Translations under genes and position numbers: made by a program
Notes under the pieces: model-generated
What the model was told of the DNA's origin: nothing
The model's database searches: none
The model's input: the letters and a program-made list of their open reading frames with translations, nothing else
Assembly (NCBI GenBank): GCA_026873275.1
Contig: JANTUC010000004.1
Location: 2,480,001-2,544,000, forward strand
Reading direction: 5' to 3'
Length of the DNA stretch: 64,000 nucleotides
Origin: Pseudopithomyces maydicus
Lineage: Eukaryota; Ascomycota; Dothideomycetes; Pleosporales; Didymosphaeriaceae
Shown: positions 55,818 to 64,000 of the stretch, piece after piece
How positions within the stretch are numbered: position 1 is the stretch's first letter
Layout: every line of letters begins with the position of its first letter

Positions 55818-57548
55818 TCACCCACTCTGCATGACGCTGATATCCACATCTTCAATTCTCCACATATACCACATGAACAGTGATCTGTGAGCCGCACATG
55901 TGCCATGTTAGCTAGCCATTCATTCATTCATTCATTCACCCAGGGGGTAGAAAATGAAAGATCAACGTACCGGTAAGGCGAGAACCTCGACGCGATGGAC
56001 AGCATCTCGGCTTCAGACATGTACTTCCATTTGTTATTGCTGCCTTTGGCCTTTAGCTTGGAGGTGTCGCGACCCATGTATGTGGCCATGCCGCGTCTGG
56101 AGGGTGTTAGCAATGACTCCCTTCCAAAGTGGTTGTTGCAGCGATATATGGAATCCTCGCTCCGTCCCATTTCCAACAGAAACAAGGCCGTAGTATCGAC
56201 CCGGACCATCTCCTCTGCTCGCCACCTCGACCCAGAACAGAATTATAATTGAAAAGAAAAGAAGAAGAAGAGAATCCACATACTGCACCCCCAAATCCCC
56301 CGTACTAAACACATCCATCCTCTTCAACCCAAAGCACGCAAACATCTCCACCGACCACCTCCCCAGCCCCCTGACCGCCACCAGCTTCTCGATCAGCTCC
56401 TCATCCGACGCGCTGACTAGCATCTCGGCGCTCAGCTCCCCCGAGGCGAACTTCTCCGCTAACCCCGTGATGTATTCGGCTTTGCGTTGGGAGAGGCCTG
56501 CCGTGCGGAGGGTGGGGATGTCTTTGGTCAGGACTTGGGCGGGGGAGGGGAAGGAGGGGTGGGTGGAGGGGAATACTGGTTAGGGGGTTAGGGTTTTGGG
56601 TTTTGGTAGGGGGTCAGGTAGGGGTTGTGGCTTACGAGCGGTGAATTTCTTGCGGATTGATGCGGCGGCTTGGCCGGATACCTGTGTAGTGAATATCAGC
56701 TTCGTATATCATCTCATCTTACATCGCACCAATGTGTTCACCCCCACCATCATCACCAGATACCAAAAGAAGAAAAAGAAGAAGAAGAAGAAGTCAACCA
56801 AAACTAACCTGCTGTCCCATAATCCCACTACTCAACGCCGTAAACGGATCCACCACCTCCCTCAGCCCCTCGGGACTAAACATCTTACACGTATGCTTCT
56901 CCACCAACGGCCCCAACTTTGGATCCACGCCGACCAGAAACGCCTCCGCATCCCGAAGCAGCGTGTCGACGGTAGCAGTCGGCTTGTTCAAGACCCCAAC
57001 GTCGGGAGGTACTTCTTTCGCCTTTCGTTTCTTCGCCGGGGACGTCTCTGGCTCAGGCTCGAGCTTGACCTCCAACGCATCCTTCACCACCTCGCCAGAT
57101 CCCGCCGTGGAAAGGATAACCTCCGACCCCCAGGCGTCCCAACGGGCGCATTGGTCGCATGCGGGCCCGCTGGACGGGCCGTCCCATCTAACGCGTCTTT
57201 CACCCCAGCGGGGTGCGTATGCGCCAGGAGCGCAACACCGGACGGTGTGGGCGTGAACGGCGGGGGCTTGACCGGTGATTCCTCAGCTCCTTTGCGACGT
57301 TTGGGGAGGGGTGTCGCGGGGAGCACGGGGTCTGGGGCGAAGATGGATTCCGCGGCTGCTTCTTTGGCGGATTTATCTGCTGAGGGACGGGATTTGCGCT
57401 TTTTGGTGGTGGAGGTTGGGGGCTTGGGAGGGGTTTTTGTGGGAAGCTTTTTGTAGGATGATGGGGCTGGTGCTGGGGGTAGTGCTGTTGGGATGGAAGT
57501 AACAGTAGAGGTGGAAGTGGAAATGCGAGCTGAGCGACGGAGAGACAT
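55818..57548 (-). CDS. MAG1: 3-methyladenine DNA glycosylase (AlkA/Mag1, HhH-GPD family), frame broken at a G5 run
   Basis: Five exons on the minus strand: 57548-56809, 56681-56636, 56575-56284, 56096-55971 and 55884-55818. All later phases agree. Exon 1 needs one extra base in the five-base run at 57127-57131 (G on the coding strand): this turns two broken frames into HATNAPVGTPGGSEVILSTA and makes the total 424 codons. Residues 1-110 are basic, Ser/Pro/Thr-rich and probably nuclear targeting. The catalytic part has KMFSPEGLREVVDPFTALSS, GIMGQQVSGQAAASIRKKFT (across a splice), the helix-hairpin-helix LVAVRGLGRWSVEMFACFGL and the catalytic Asp in FSTGDLGVQRGMATYMGRD. It ends SPYRSLFMWYMWRIEDVDIS. 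The enzyme removes alkylated purines in base excision repair. A (CATT)5 repeat lies in the last intron and a telomere-like tract in the second. Confidence 0.9.
55917..55936. repeat. (CATT)5 microsatellite in the last MAG1 intron
   Basis: Five perfect tetranucleotide units, intronic, just 3' (in gene direction) of the GTACGT donor. Confidence 0.95.
56578..56624 (+). repeat. Telomere-like degenerate G-rich tract inside a MAG1 intron
   Basis: On the plus strand the tract reads GGTTAGGGGGTTAGGG and continues as GGTTTTGGG-like units, ending TAGGGGG and GTAGGGG. On the gene strand the intron is therefore CCCTAA-like and ends in CTAACCAG, providing branch site, pyrimidine tract and acceptor together. 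Confidence 0.7.
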
Positions 57549-58385
57549 TGTGAATAGCCGGTACGAAGGTGCAGGTGAGCTGGAGTAGCAGCTCTTCGGA
57601 ACTTTTGATACAGGCAGAACGGGTAACCAAAGAGGATACAAGCGGCGCAAAAATCTGATACGGAAGACTAGGCTACCGGTCATGAAGGTTGCCAGATGAT
57701 GATGTCTGACGCGGTCGTGGGGAACTGGGAGTTGGTTGGTTGGATCCCGAGGTCGACGCGAGAGCACCTGACTTCGTGCTGACCAATAATTAATGCGACT
57801 CGTATTACTTATCTGTCGTATCCATTGACCATGCAGGGGCGTTTCGTGAGTCAGTGGCCGTTATTCTTGCATTGTAAGAATGGAAGTAGAGACATGTTCA
57901 CCCCATTACGTCATGCCAGAGCTTGTGCTCACCATCGTGCTGCTGAGTTGCTCAATGCGCCGGATGCACGTAGCAGAAACACAACCCAAATGCATCTAAT
58001 ATCATGAGTCACAGACAACATACCTCCCACGACTGAATTAAAACCACAATGGTCAAAGTTAGTATTTATAGCTGTACAATGTCCCCGAGGAAAAAGAGAA
58101 GGCGCCCGACAAGTCGATGCATCCCTCTCAACGCCCATGCGCCGATGCCCAACTACCGCTACCGAATGCTGCTACTGTTTGTATATACAAAACATAGAAG
58201 GTGAAACGAGAAGCAATGCTCACTCGGGATATCGTGCTCCCAAAACACAACGCCTCCGAATAGGCCTGAGATAGGTTTGGAACTACTGGTAGACAGACTC
58301 TGGATGAGGGGTGTCCCCCGAATGCGTAAGGAAAGGGTTAATGAAAATGTCATTAGGGGCAAGAGGGGAAAGTGCAGACTCGATG
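57549..58385. other. Intergenic region between MAG1 and the carrier gene
   Basis: 837 bp: MAG1 promoter side and 3' region of the carrier gene. No further gene seen. Confidence 0.45.
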
Positions 58386-59626
58386 CTATTGCGGAGCCTC
58401 CAAACCCTCCTGCTTCAGCTTCTGGTGCATCGATCGCAGCGTCTCGTACGTCATCATGGTGGTGACAGCTGCCGGCACCGCTCGAACCATATTCGTACCC
58501 ATACCGTTATAGAACGCTCTCCAACCTTCCTCGTGAAGTATCGTTGCACATGTACGTATCACACCTCTATATCGGGGGATGTTAATCATGCCGTCGGACG
58601 ATGCTGTGCCTGGACCGCGTGTTAGGTATCGAGCTTCTTGATGGCTTCCTCGGAAGGCTACATCCTCGTGTGAGGCGGAAGGAATCGTACGTTGTTGTGT
58701 CTGCAGTCTGGTGCGAAGGACCTCGTGCGGGTATGTCGCCGACGTAGCGCAGATTTTGCTTAGAATGGTGGCTCCTAGGATGCCGGCCCAGTGCATGTCG
58801 CTGTCGTAGGAGGTCGTCTGACCCATCTCCAGACCAGTGAACTTCATCTTGAAGTACTCATACAGCGGAAACTGGATGGCGACGTGGGTGAGACCCAATA
58901 AGGCGGGAGTCAAGCCCGAGTAGAAGGCTCGCATGCCCTCATTCACATACATTTTGCGAAACGCGTCGAATGTGTTTTTGTAATGCCATGGTGGGCGGTG
59001 TTCTTCCGAGGCGCGGGCACTCACTTGCGACATGAGCCTCGTTTTGATGACCCAGATGGGATTTGTTGCTAGCGTCGAGCATGCGCCGGCGGTGACCGAG
59101 GCGGAAATGCGCGACAACCATTTGTTCTCTGAACGATGTCAACAGCAATCCACAGCACCTGAGGTGCCCACAGACCTATCCTAGTGTAAAAGAAGTCCTT
59201 TGACCAGTCGTACACGCTCATGTACACGGCCCAGGTGGGTACGTATCCGAGCAGCATCGGGCCGAGCCCTCTGTACATGCCCCGAACGCCGTCCTGGGTC
59301 CAGATAACACGCGCGGTGCCCAGCAGGCCCTGGTAGACGACGCGTGAGGCGCGCCCCTGCTGTCGCGGACGCCATGAGCCCTGGGCTTGCAGGCGAGTCT
59401 TTATGACGTCGAGCGGGCAGGTGACGATGCCGGAGGCGATGCCGGCGACAGCACCGCAGGCGGCATTGACGGAGGAGTTGGGCAGGTGGGCGCACTTGAG
59501 CGCCAGGCTGGAGTAGGGTGAGCGGCGAAGCTGAGGGCGGTCGCCGGGAGGAAGGGCGGTCGGCGGCGCATACCGTTCTCGCGCACTGGTTGGGGACGGC
59601 GGCGGCGCGGGCCCGTCGGCAGACAT
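58386..59626 (-). CDS. Mitochondrial carrier, NAD+/pyrimidine-nucleotide type (Yia6/Ndt1-like)
   Basis: Two exons on the minus strand, 59626-59176 and 59128-58386, joined in phase 1; 397 aa. The 47-nt intron has a GTCTGT donor, a TTGAC branch site and a TTCAG acceptor. Three carrier repeats each carry the P-x-[DE]-x-x-[KR]-x-[RK] signature or its variant: CPLDVIKTRLQAQG, NPIWVIKTRLMSQ and YPHEVLRTRLQTQ. Six hydrophobic helices are spread among them, with matrix-side GMYRGLGPMLLGYVPTWAVY and AFYSGLTPALLGLTHVAIQF. The PIW and PHE variants in repeats 2 and 3 are those of the yeast NAD+ carriers Yia6/Yea6 and the related FAD and pyrimidine carriers. It should exchange a nucleotide cofactor across the inner membrane. 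The third repeat has a 35-residue Ser/Arg-rich insert. It is divergent from QCR7. Confidence 0.87.
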
Positions 59627-60085
59627 TGCAAAGGCTGGCCATGCAGTTGAGTTAGAAGACTTGGGACTGAAGCAGACGGGCTCGGGAGGGGGCGCATACA
59701 GGCCGTCGTCCCCTTCACGGTGCCTCAGTGTGCGGAAGCCCCGCAGCACTCGGTGACACAAGAGCTCAGCGATTGACCCGCTCCATTGACCGCCGGGCGC
59801 CGGGTGCTGGACGAGGGGGCAGCGGGCGCGGTGCAGGTGCAGGTGCAGGCGGAGTGATTTGCGGCGGGCGGCGAGGGCTGCTGGCGAGTCTATACTTCTA
59901 CGGGGGGACGTCACTCGGTGAGAAGCGGTGGGGGATTCGGCCTGCTGGGTTGCAGCTTGCCTGCACGCAAAAGCTTCCGGGCCTTGGCGAGCCGGGTCCA
60001 ATTCGCTTCCTCGCTTTGAAGACCTCACCACCAGACAGCAACCCCCATTGAACCTCCCAGCGGCCCCGAATCGCACACCGAAGCC
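59627..60085. promoter_or_regulatory. Shared divergent promoter region of the mitochondrial carrier and QCR7
   Basis: 459 bp between start codons of two mitochondrial genes, GC-rich. An antisense open frame crosses the whole region but has no coding signature. An ATTGG/CCAAT pair is not obvious; CCAATT occurs at about 59998-60003. Joint regulation is inferred from the layout only. Confidence 0.45.
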
Positions 60086-60669
60086 ATGTCTGCGCCGTCT
60101 CTCGCTCCCTACATCCTCAAGCGCCCGTGGTTGACCAAGTGGGTGAAGCCGCTCGCCCAGTGGTACGGCAACGCCGCTGGCTACAAGCAGCTCGGCCTGA
60201 GGTACGGACGCCTCCCCCACCGTCCAATCCGCATTGGAACCCTCCCGTCCCGTCTTGGATCGATGCGCTGACGCTGAGTGTCCCACAGGGCCGATGACAT
60301 CCTGCCCGAGGAGAACACCGTGGTCCAGCTCGCCCTCAAGCGCCTGCCACCCAAGGAGGCCTACGACCGCGTCTTCCGCATCCGCCGCGCATTCCAGGTA
60401 CGATTTTCAAGCCTGCCCCGGACCGCTGCGACATTCCGCTAAACCCCACCAGTGCTCCGTATCCCACCAGCTGCTCCCCAAGAGCGAGTGGACCAAGCCC
60501 GAAGATGTAAGCCTGGCCGCACCCGCCCAGCGCCCTCCACAGATACTAACCGCCACCCCAGGACATCCCGTACCTGACCAACATCATCAAGGAGCTCGAG
60601 GCGGAGATGGCCGAGCGCGAGGATCTCGAGGCCATGGTCCTCACCAAGAGGGCGGCAAACGGAAACTAG
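60086..60669 (+). CDS. QCR7: Cytochrome bc1 complex subunit 7 (Qcr7)
   Basis: Four exons: 60086-60201, 60289-60397, 60453-60506 and 60562-60669; phases agree, 128 aa, the usual length. Conserved blocks are YILKRPWLTKWVKPLAQWYG, NAAGYKQLGLRADDILPEEN, VQLALKRLPPKEAYDRVFRI, RRAFQCSVSHQLLPKSEWTK, and DIPYLTNIIKELEAEMAERE. Qcr7 is the 14-kDa matrix-facing subunit of complex III and binds cytochrome b during assembly. The introns are 55-87 nt with GTACGG, GTACGA and GTAAGC donors and CTGAC/CTAAA/CTAAC branch sites. Confidence 0.95.
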
Positions 60670-61811
60670 ACGATATCGGACTGTACATACGGCAATTGGC
60701 ATGAGCACGACGGGGGAGGGGTTGGAAGGCATCGATTTGTGCATTAGAGTGTACTATCAAGATATTTTCTTTTTGTCCCATTTTCTGCAATCCTCCCATG
60801 TCGTTGTTTGTGTGATGAATTGGTCGCCACGGGACGAGCAACAACGTATGCCTAAGTGGCGAGAAAAGACCGTTCAGAAACATCACTCAGCACTTGATAT
60901 CCATCTCAATTGGAAGCGCAATTGCCTTGAGAGCGTTACCCCGGTATCCACCCTAGGGGCCAATCAGGTGTGTCAGAAATGTAATGGGGTTTTGATCGAA
61001 GAAGTGACGGTGAGCATGGTAGTGGAACGCAGGATAGTTGGCTTCGAATCGAAAATCACTTTTTCATGCATCGATTTCAATTGCGCTTTTGATGACCGGT
61101 ATACATTTATTTCTTTCTCTCAACAGTGCCTGTGTCTGCGCGAATCCTATGACTGAACGCGTACTCATTATGGTCATCCACCAGATACAGAAGATGTTAG
61201 CGATGGAGAATACAGCTTTGTAGCATTGTATGGTATTTGGATAACCTCGATCATCAGATTTCGGCCGGTGGTCTTCATCTCTCTCACATAGAGCAAACCA
61301 CGGTTATTTTTTACAAGGAACTACGAAGAATCTCGTAACTGAATTCTACTCCATTTACTTCACAAACAACGGACAAAATCACAAAATTGTAGTCACGGTA
61401 CACTTCCTTTCTCCTACCAGTCTAACTTCTCATTTTACCCACAACATCACAGTCTTCAGGAAATCCCTCTCACCTATCCCCCAGCTCAGGACTCACTCCC
61501 CAATCCAACATACACCACTACCAACCCACCCACTCACAACCTATCACCCCTCGTGCGTTCGCCCCTCCCCACCACCGCCCCACCCTTCATCACACAAGCA
61601 AACGTCCCTCCCAACAAACCACCCACTCAACCACTCAGCATTCACATCCAACCCACCCTTCACATGCAAGGCCCCGCACGAACTCCATGGCGCCACACCG
61701 CTACAGAGCATGAATCCTCCTTGCTCCTGGCTTCTACATCCTGAATCACATCTTCTCACTCCCGTCTACGCAACCACCACACGTACACTGCGAGAAGAAC
61801 TCCAACTCAGC
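60670..61811. other. Intergenic region downstream of QCR7
   Basis: 1.1 kb. The first half is AT-richer; 61.4-61.8 kb is strongly CT/CA-rich and is probably promoter and leader of the last gene. Frames seen in it (61544-61759 minus, 61553-61744 plus) are compositional. Confidence 0.45.
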
Positions 61812-63998
61812 ATGGCGTCATCAAGGGGAAGAGTGCTCTCGCACACGAGTGGTTTGTTTTCGATCCGCGAGGATGACGATGAGGAGGATGAAGACTCCGA
61901 TGTAATGAGTTTTTGGCTGAGAGCCAGGACGAGGATGAGAGGTGGGGCGCCCTAGGGAGAGAAGGTACGGTAGGAGCGGAGTCTCCGGGAGCGGGAGACA
62001 TACCGAGTACATTTTTTCAGAGCGTGAAGTCGCCTGTTCAGAGGAAGGTTATCACGGAGGTGGGGGACGAGGTGAAGGCCGCGCATGAGGCACTTGCGAT
62101 GTGTCTCTATGAGCCTGAGGGGTTGATAAGTGTGGAGCATGGGGAAGTTGGAGAGGTGGATGGTGAGTATCGGTGGACGCCGTCGGGAGAGGAGCTCGAA
62201 AGGGCATGCGGGAAGGCTGGGGACGTTGGAAATGAGGAACCGCGCGTGGAGCGACGAGATAGCAAGGCCATGCAGCGGGCTATCGTCCGCATGCGTGGCG
62301 GTGGGATACAGGAGTTCTTTGGCCTCAAGAGCAAAGTAGGGGCATCGTCAACTTCCAGCGCACCTCGAGGCCCACAGATCATCAGCCGACCTTCTGACGC
62401 GTTCAGTCAAGTGCCTGGTCAAGAGACAGCAAGTAGCGCGATGGGTCTAACTACTCGTCCGCAAGCAGATCGTACGACACCGACTAGAGTCAGGGGTTTG
62501 CGGGTACCACGGCGACTTCAATCGTCGTTTATATCAGATAACGGGAATGGGATAGGTTCGTTCGGTGGCATTTCGAGGGTGGCATCGATTGTTCCCGAGG
62601 GGAGTGTAGCGAGTTTTTATTTAGGGCATCAAAGTCGGCCGGAGACACAGTATGAGTTGGATGGTGAGAAAAAGACGGACGGCTTGTCAGTATCACCGAT
62701 ACAGGAAGGTGTTGAACGATCTTCCGGAGAGTTGTCTCCTAGTCGGATCAACCAGGGTGGTACCACTGCGCAGAATGTACCCTCAGCGGTAGAGCTACCC
62801 ACTATCCAGCTACATGACGGTAAGAACCACGAGGGTCGTACTAATAGGCCACCACCCGGAATCAGGAGCCAGATGGACGCGAAGGAGCACATTCCATCTG
62901 CCAAAAAAGGTGGAAATTCGAGACAGATCCCCAAGTTAGGTTCTCCTATGGAGTCGCCTGCGAAGGATAATTGGCGTAATTTCAGTAGGCCTCCTACTTT
63001 TAGTAGCTTTTTCGACAAGGAGGACAAGTGGGGAGCATTGAGTCCCCCTTCTGAAAGCGCACAATCTCAAAGGACGTTCTTTGGGCTCGATGAACAGGAG
63101 GAGGAGCCGGCAAGATGGCGTACACCGGAACAGAGCAATGCGACTCCTCCTTTTCGAAGACAGGTGCCTACCAGCGAGCCAGGGCCGTCGGGTACAGACA
63201 CTACGCTCCGTCCACCAGAGAGCAATCATCCGCCAGGAAATGAATTAGAGAACAACCGACTGACGGTAGGTCCAAGAAATCATTCTATATGGGATGGCGG
63301 AGATCACTTAAGTATCATGCCAGGAGAATCACCCAGTGAAATAGGTGCACTGCGAGACCTTCAGGATAACACGAGACGCCGCAATGAAGAAAGACTCGTT
63401 CCTGGAGGCGGCCGGGATGAGCTTGCGCAAGAGCGAGCGAAGTCGCTATCGGAGGATCAATTCCGGGAAAAGCTCCTTTACATGTGGAATACCCACCAAA
63501 CTCGGATGAAATTAATCAATGAGGATCCATTGAAGACTGCTGATGAGAAGAAAGCAGTGAGTAGCGCTAAGTTTCATTTGACAATATAGCTAACCTGTAA
63601 GGCGGCAAAAGACGAGCAGAGATATCTCGAACTCCAAATTGGCCAGGCATCGACTGACACCGGGTTTGAGGTAACGAATCCAGAGACTGCACAGATTTGT
63701 ACCACACTGACAAATACAGCGATTGCACGAACCATGGCAAAAGGATGCGATTATCAATAGTTTTTTCGGGGTACAGCCGACGCCGTCGAAAACGCCATCG
63801 TTTCTCCGCAAGACGAACAAAGTCATGAAGTGGATCTTGGCGGTACCGGATGACCCAGAGCTCAAGACGCATTCGAGCCGCAAACAGAGAGGTCGATACT
63901 CTACAAGAAACACAGGACCGTCCAATCTCCAAAGGAGTAAGACGGGCGCCAGCAACTCGTCACGCGGGGGCCTTCTCGTCATCAAGTGCTTCCTTTGA
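61812..63998 (+). CDS. Large unknown disordered protein, frame broken at a T5 run, possibly continuing past the window
   Basis: ATG 61812 opens MASSRGRVLSHTSGLFSIRE and an acidic run. At TTTTT (61910-61914) the frame breaks; one extra T joins it to a long open frame (FLAESQDEDERWGALGREGT). Exon 1 then ends at 63556; exons 63602-63670 and 63720-63998 follow in phase 0, with donors GTGAGT and GTAACG. With the extra base the protein is 697 aa. Most of it is Ser/Pro/Gly/Glu-rich and disordered. More ordered pieces are KAMQRAIVRMRGGGIQEFFG (about residue 155), EDQFREKLLYMWNTHQTRMK, EQRYLELQIGQASTDTGFE and WQKDAIINSFFGVQPTPSKT near the C-terminus. I recognise no family. The last codons change character after GGGGG (63966-63970); an adjacent frame is Ser-rich and still open at the window edge, so the true end may lie outside. 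Confidence 0.65.
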
Positions 63999-64000
63999 AT

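Noticed and set aside
59069..60286. 405-residue open frame on the minus strand across the divergent promoter
   Set aside because: Its only recognisable part is the first carrier exon; the upstream extension has no coding character and overlaps QCR7 exon 1. Start at 59626 is preferred.
61902..61927. 26-nt intron at the start of the last gene
   Set aside because: Far too short to splice; a missing T in the T5 run restores the frame instead.

Overview
The window is nuclear DNA of a filamentous ascomycete (Pezizomycotina). Genes carry short introns of about 45-90 nt with GTAAGT/GTATGT-type donors and CTAAC/CTGAC branch sites. Recognisable products are typical of such fungi: DASH subunit Dad2, shugoshin, Ecm33, an Anp1-type mannosyltransferase, a HET-domain protein and a GH114 glycosidase. 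The class (a Dothideomycete seems plausible) is a guess; nothing seen here proves it. No bacterial operons, CRISPR arrays, rRNA, convincing tRNA genes or viral sequence were seen.

Layout. 1-5.8 kb is a run of cell-division genes: the 3' end of a probable Chk1 kinase, the PP1 regulator YPI1, and DAD2 and SGO1 head to head. 6-13 kb holds a small four-helix membrane protein and a large C2H2 transcription factor separated by about 4 kb without a gene. 13-18 kb is mostly gene-free with one gene remnant. 18-26 kb holds an unknown acidic protein, a monocarboxylate-type MFS transporter, a SAM methyltransferase, a secreted GH114 enzyme and a steroid 5-alpha-reductase-like membrane protein. 26-29.2 kb is accessory-looking: a broken C2H2 gene, two copies of a ~105-bp element flanked by 12-bp direct repeats, a 12-bp tandem repeat, and a secreted precursor made of six near-identical 13-residue peptides separated by Kex2 sites. 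31-45 kb: a mucin-like membrane protein, an ankyrin protein, a P-loop sugar/nucleoside-kinase-like enzyme, an Asn/Gln/Gly-rich secreted protein, a HET protein and an Anp1-type mannosyltransferase. 48-52 kb: an unknown protein and the GPI-anchored wall protein Ecm33. 55.8-64 kb: a 3-methyladenine DNA glycosylase, a mitochondrial NAD-type carrier head to head with QCR7, and a large unknown protein reaching the window end.

Two themes stand out. First, the Kex2-repeat peptide precursor at 28858-29217 is the best candidate for an undescribed system: it is intact, secreted, recently expanded by an 89/90-identical duplication, and lies near a decaying regulator and small mobile elements. Second, four otherwise well-conserved or coherent genes (the C2H2 factor, the mucin-like protein, the DNA glycosylase and the last gene) each lose frame at a run of exactly five identical bases, and one extra base restores each. 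That pattern most likely reflects homopolymer errors in the assembly, and it explains why these genes look split.

All exon boundaries given were checked for phase by hand. Functional names rest on recognised motifs and remembered family features, not on database searches.
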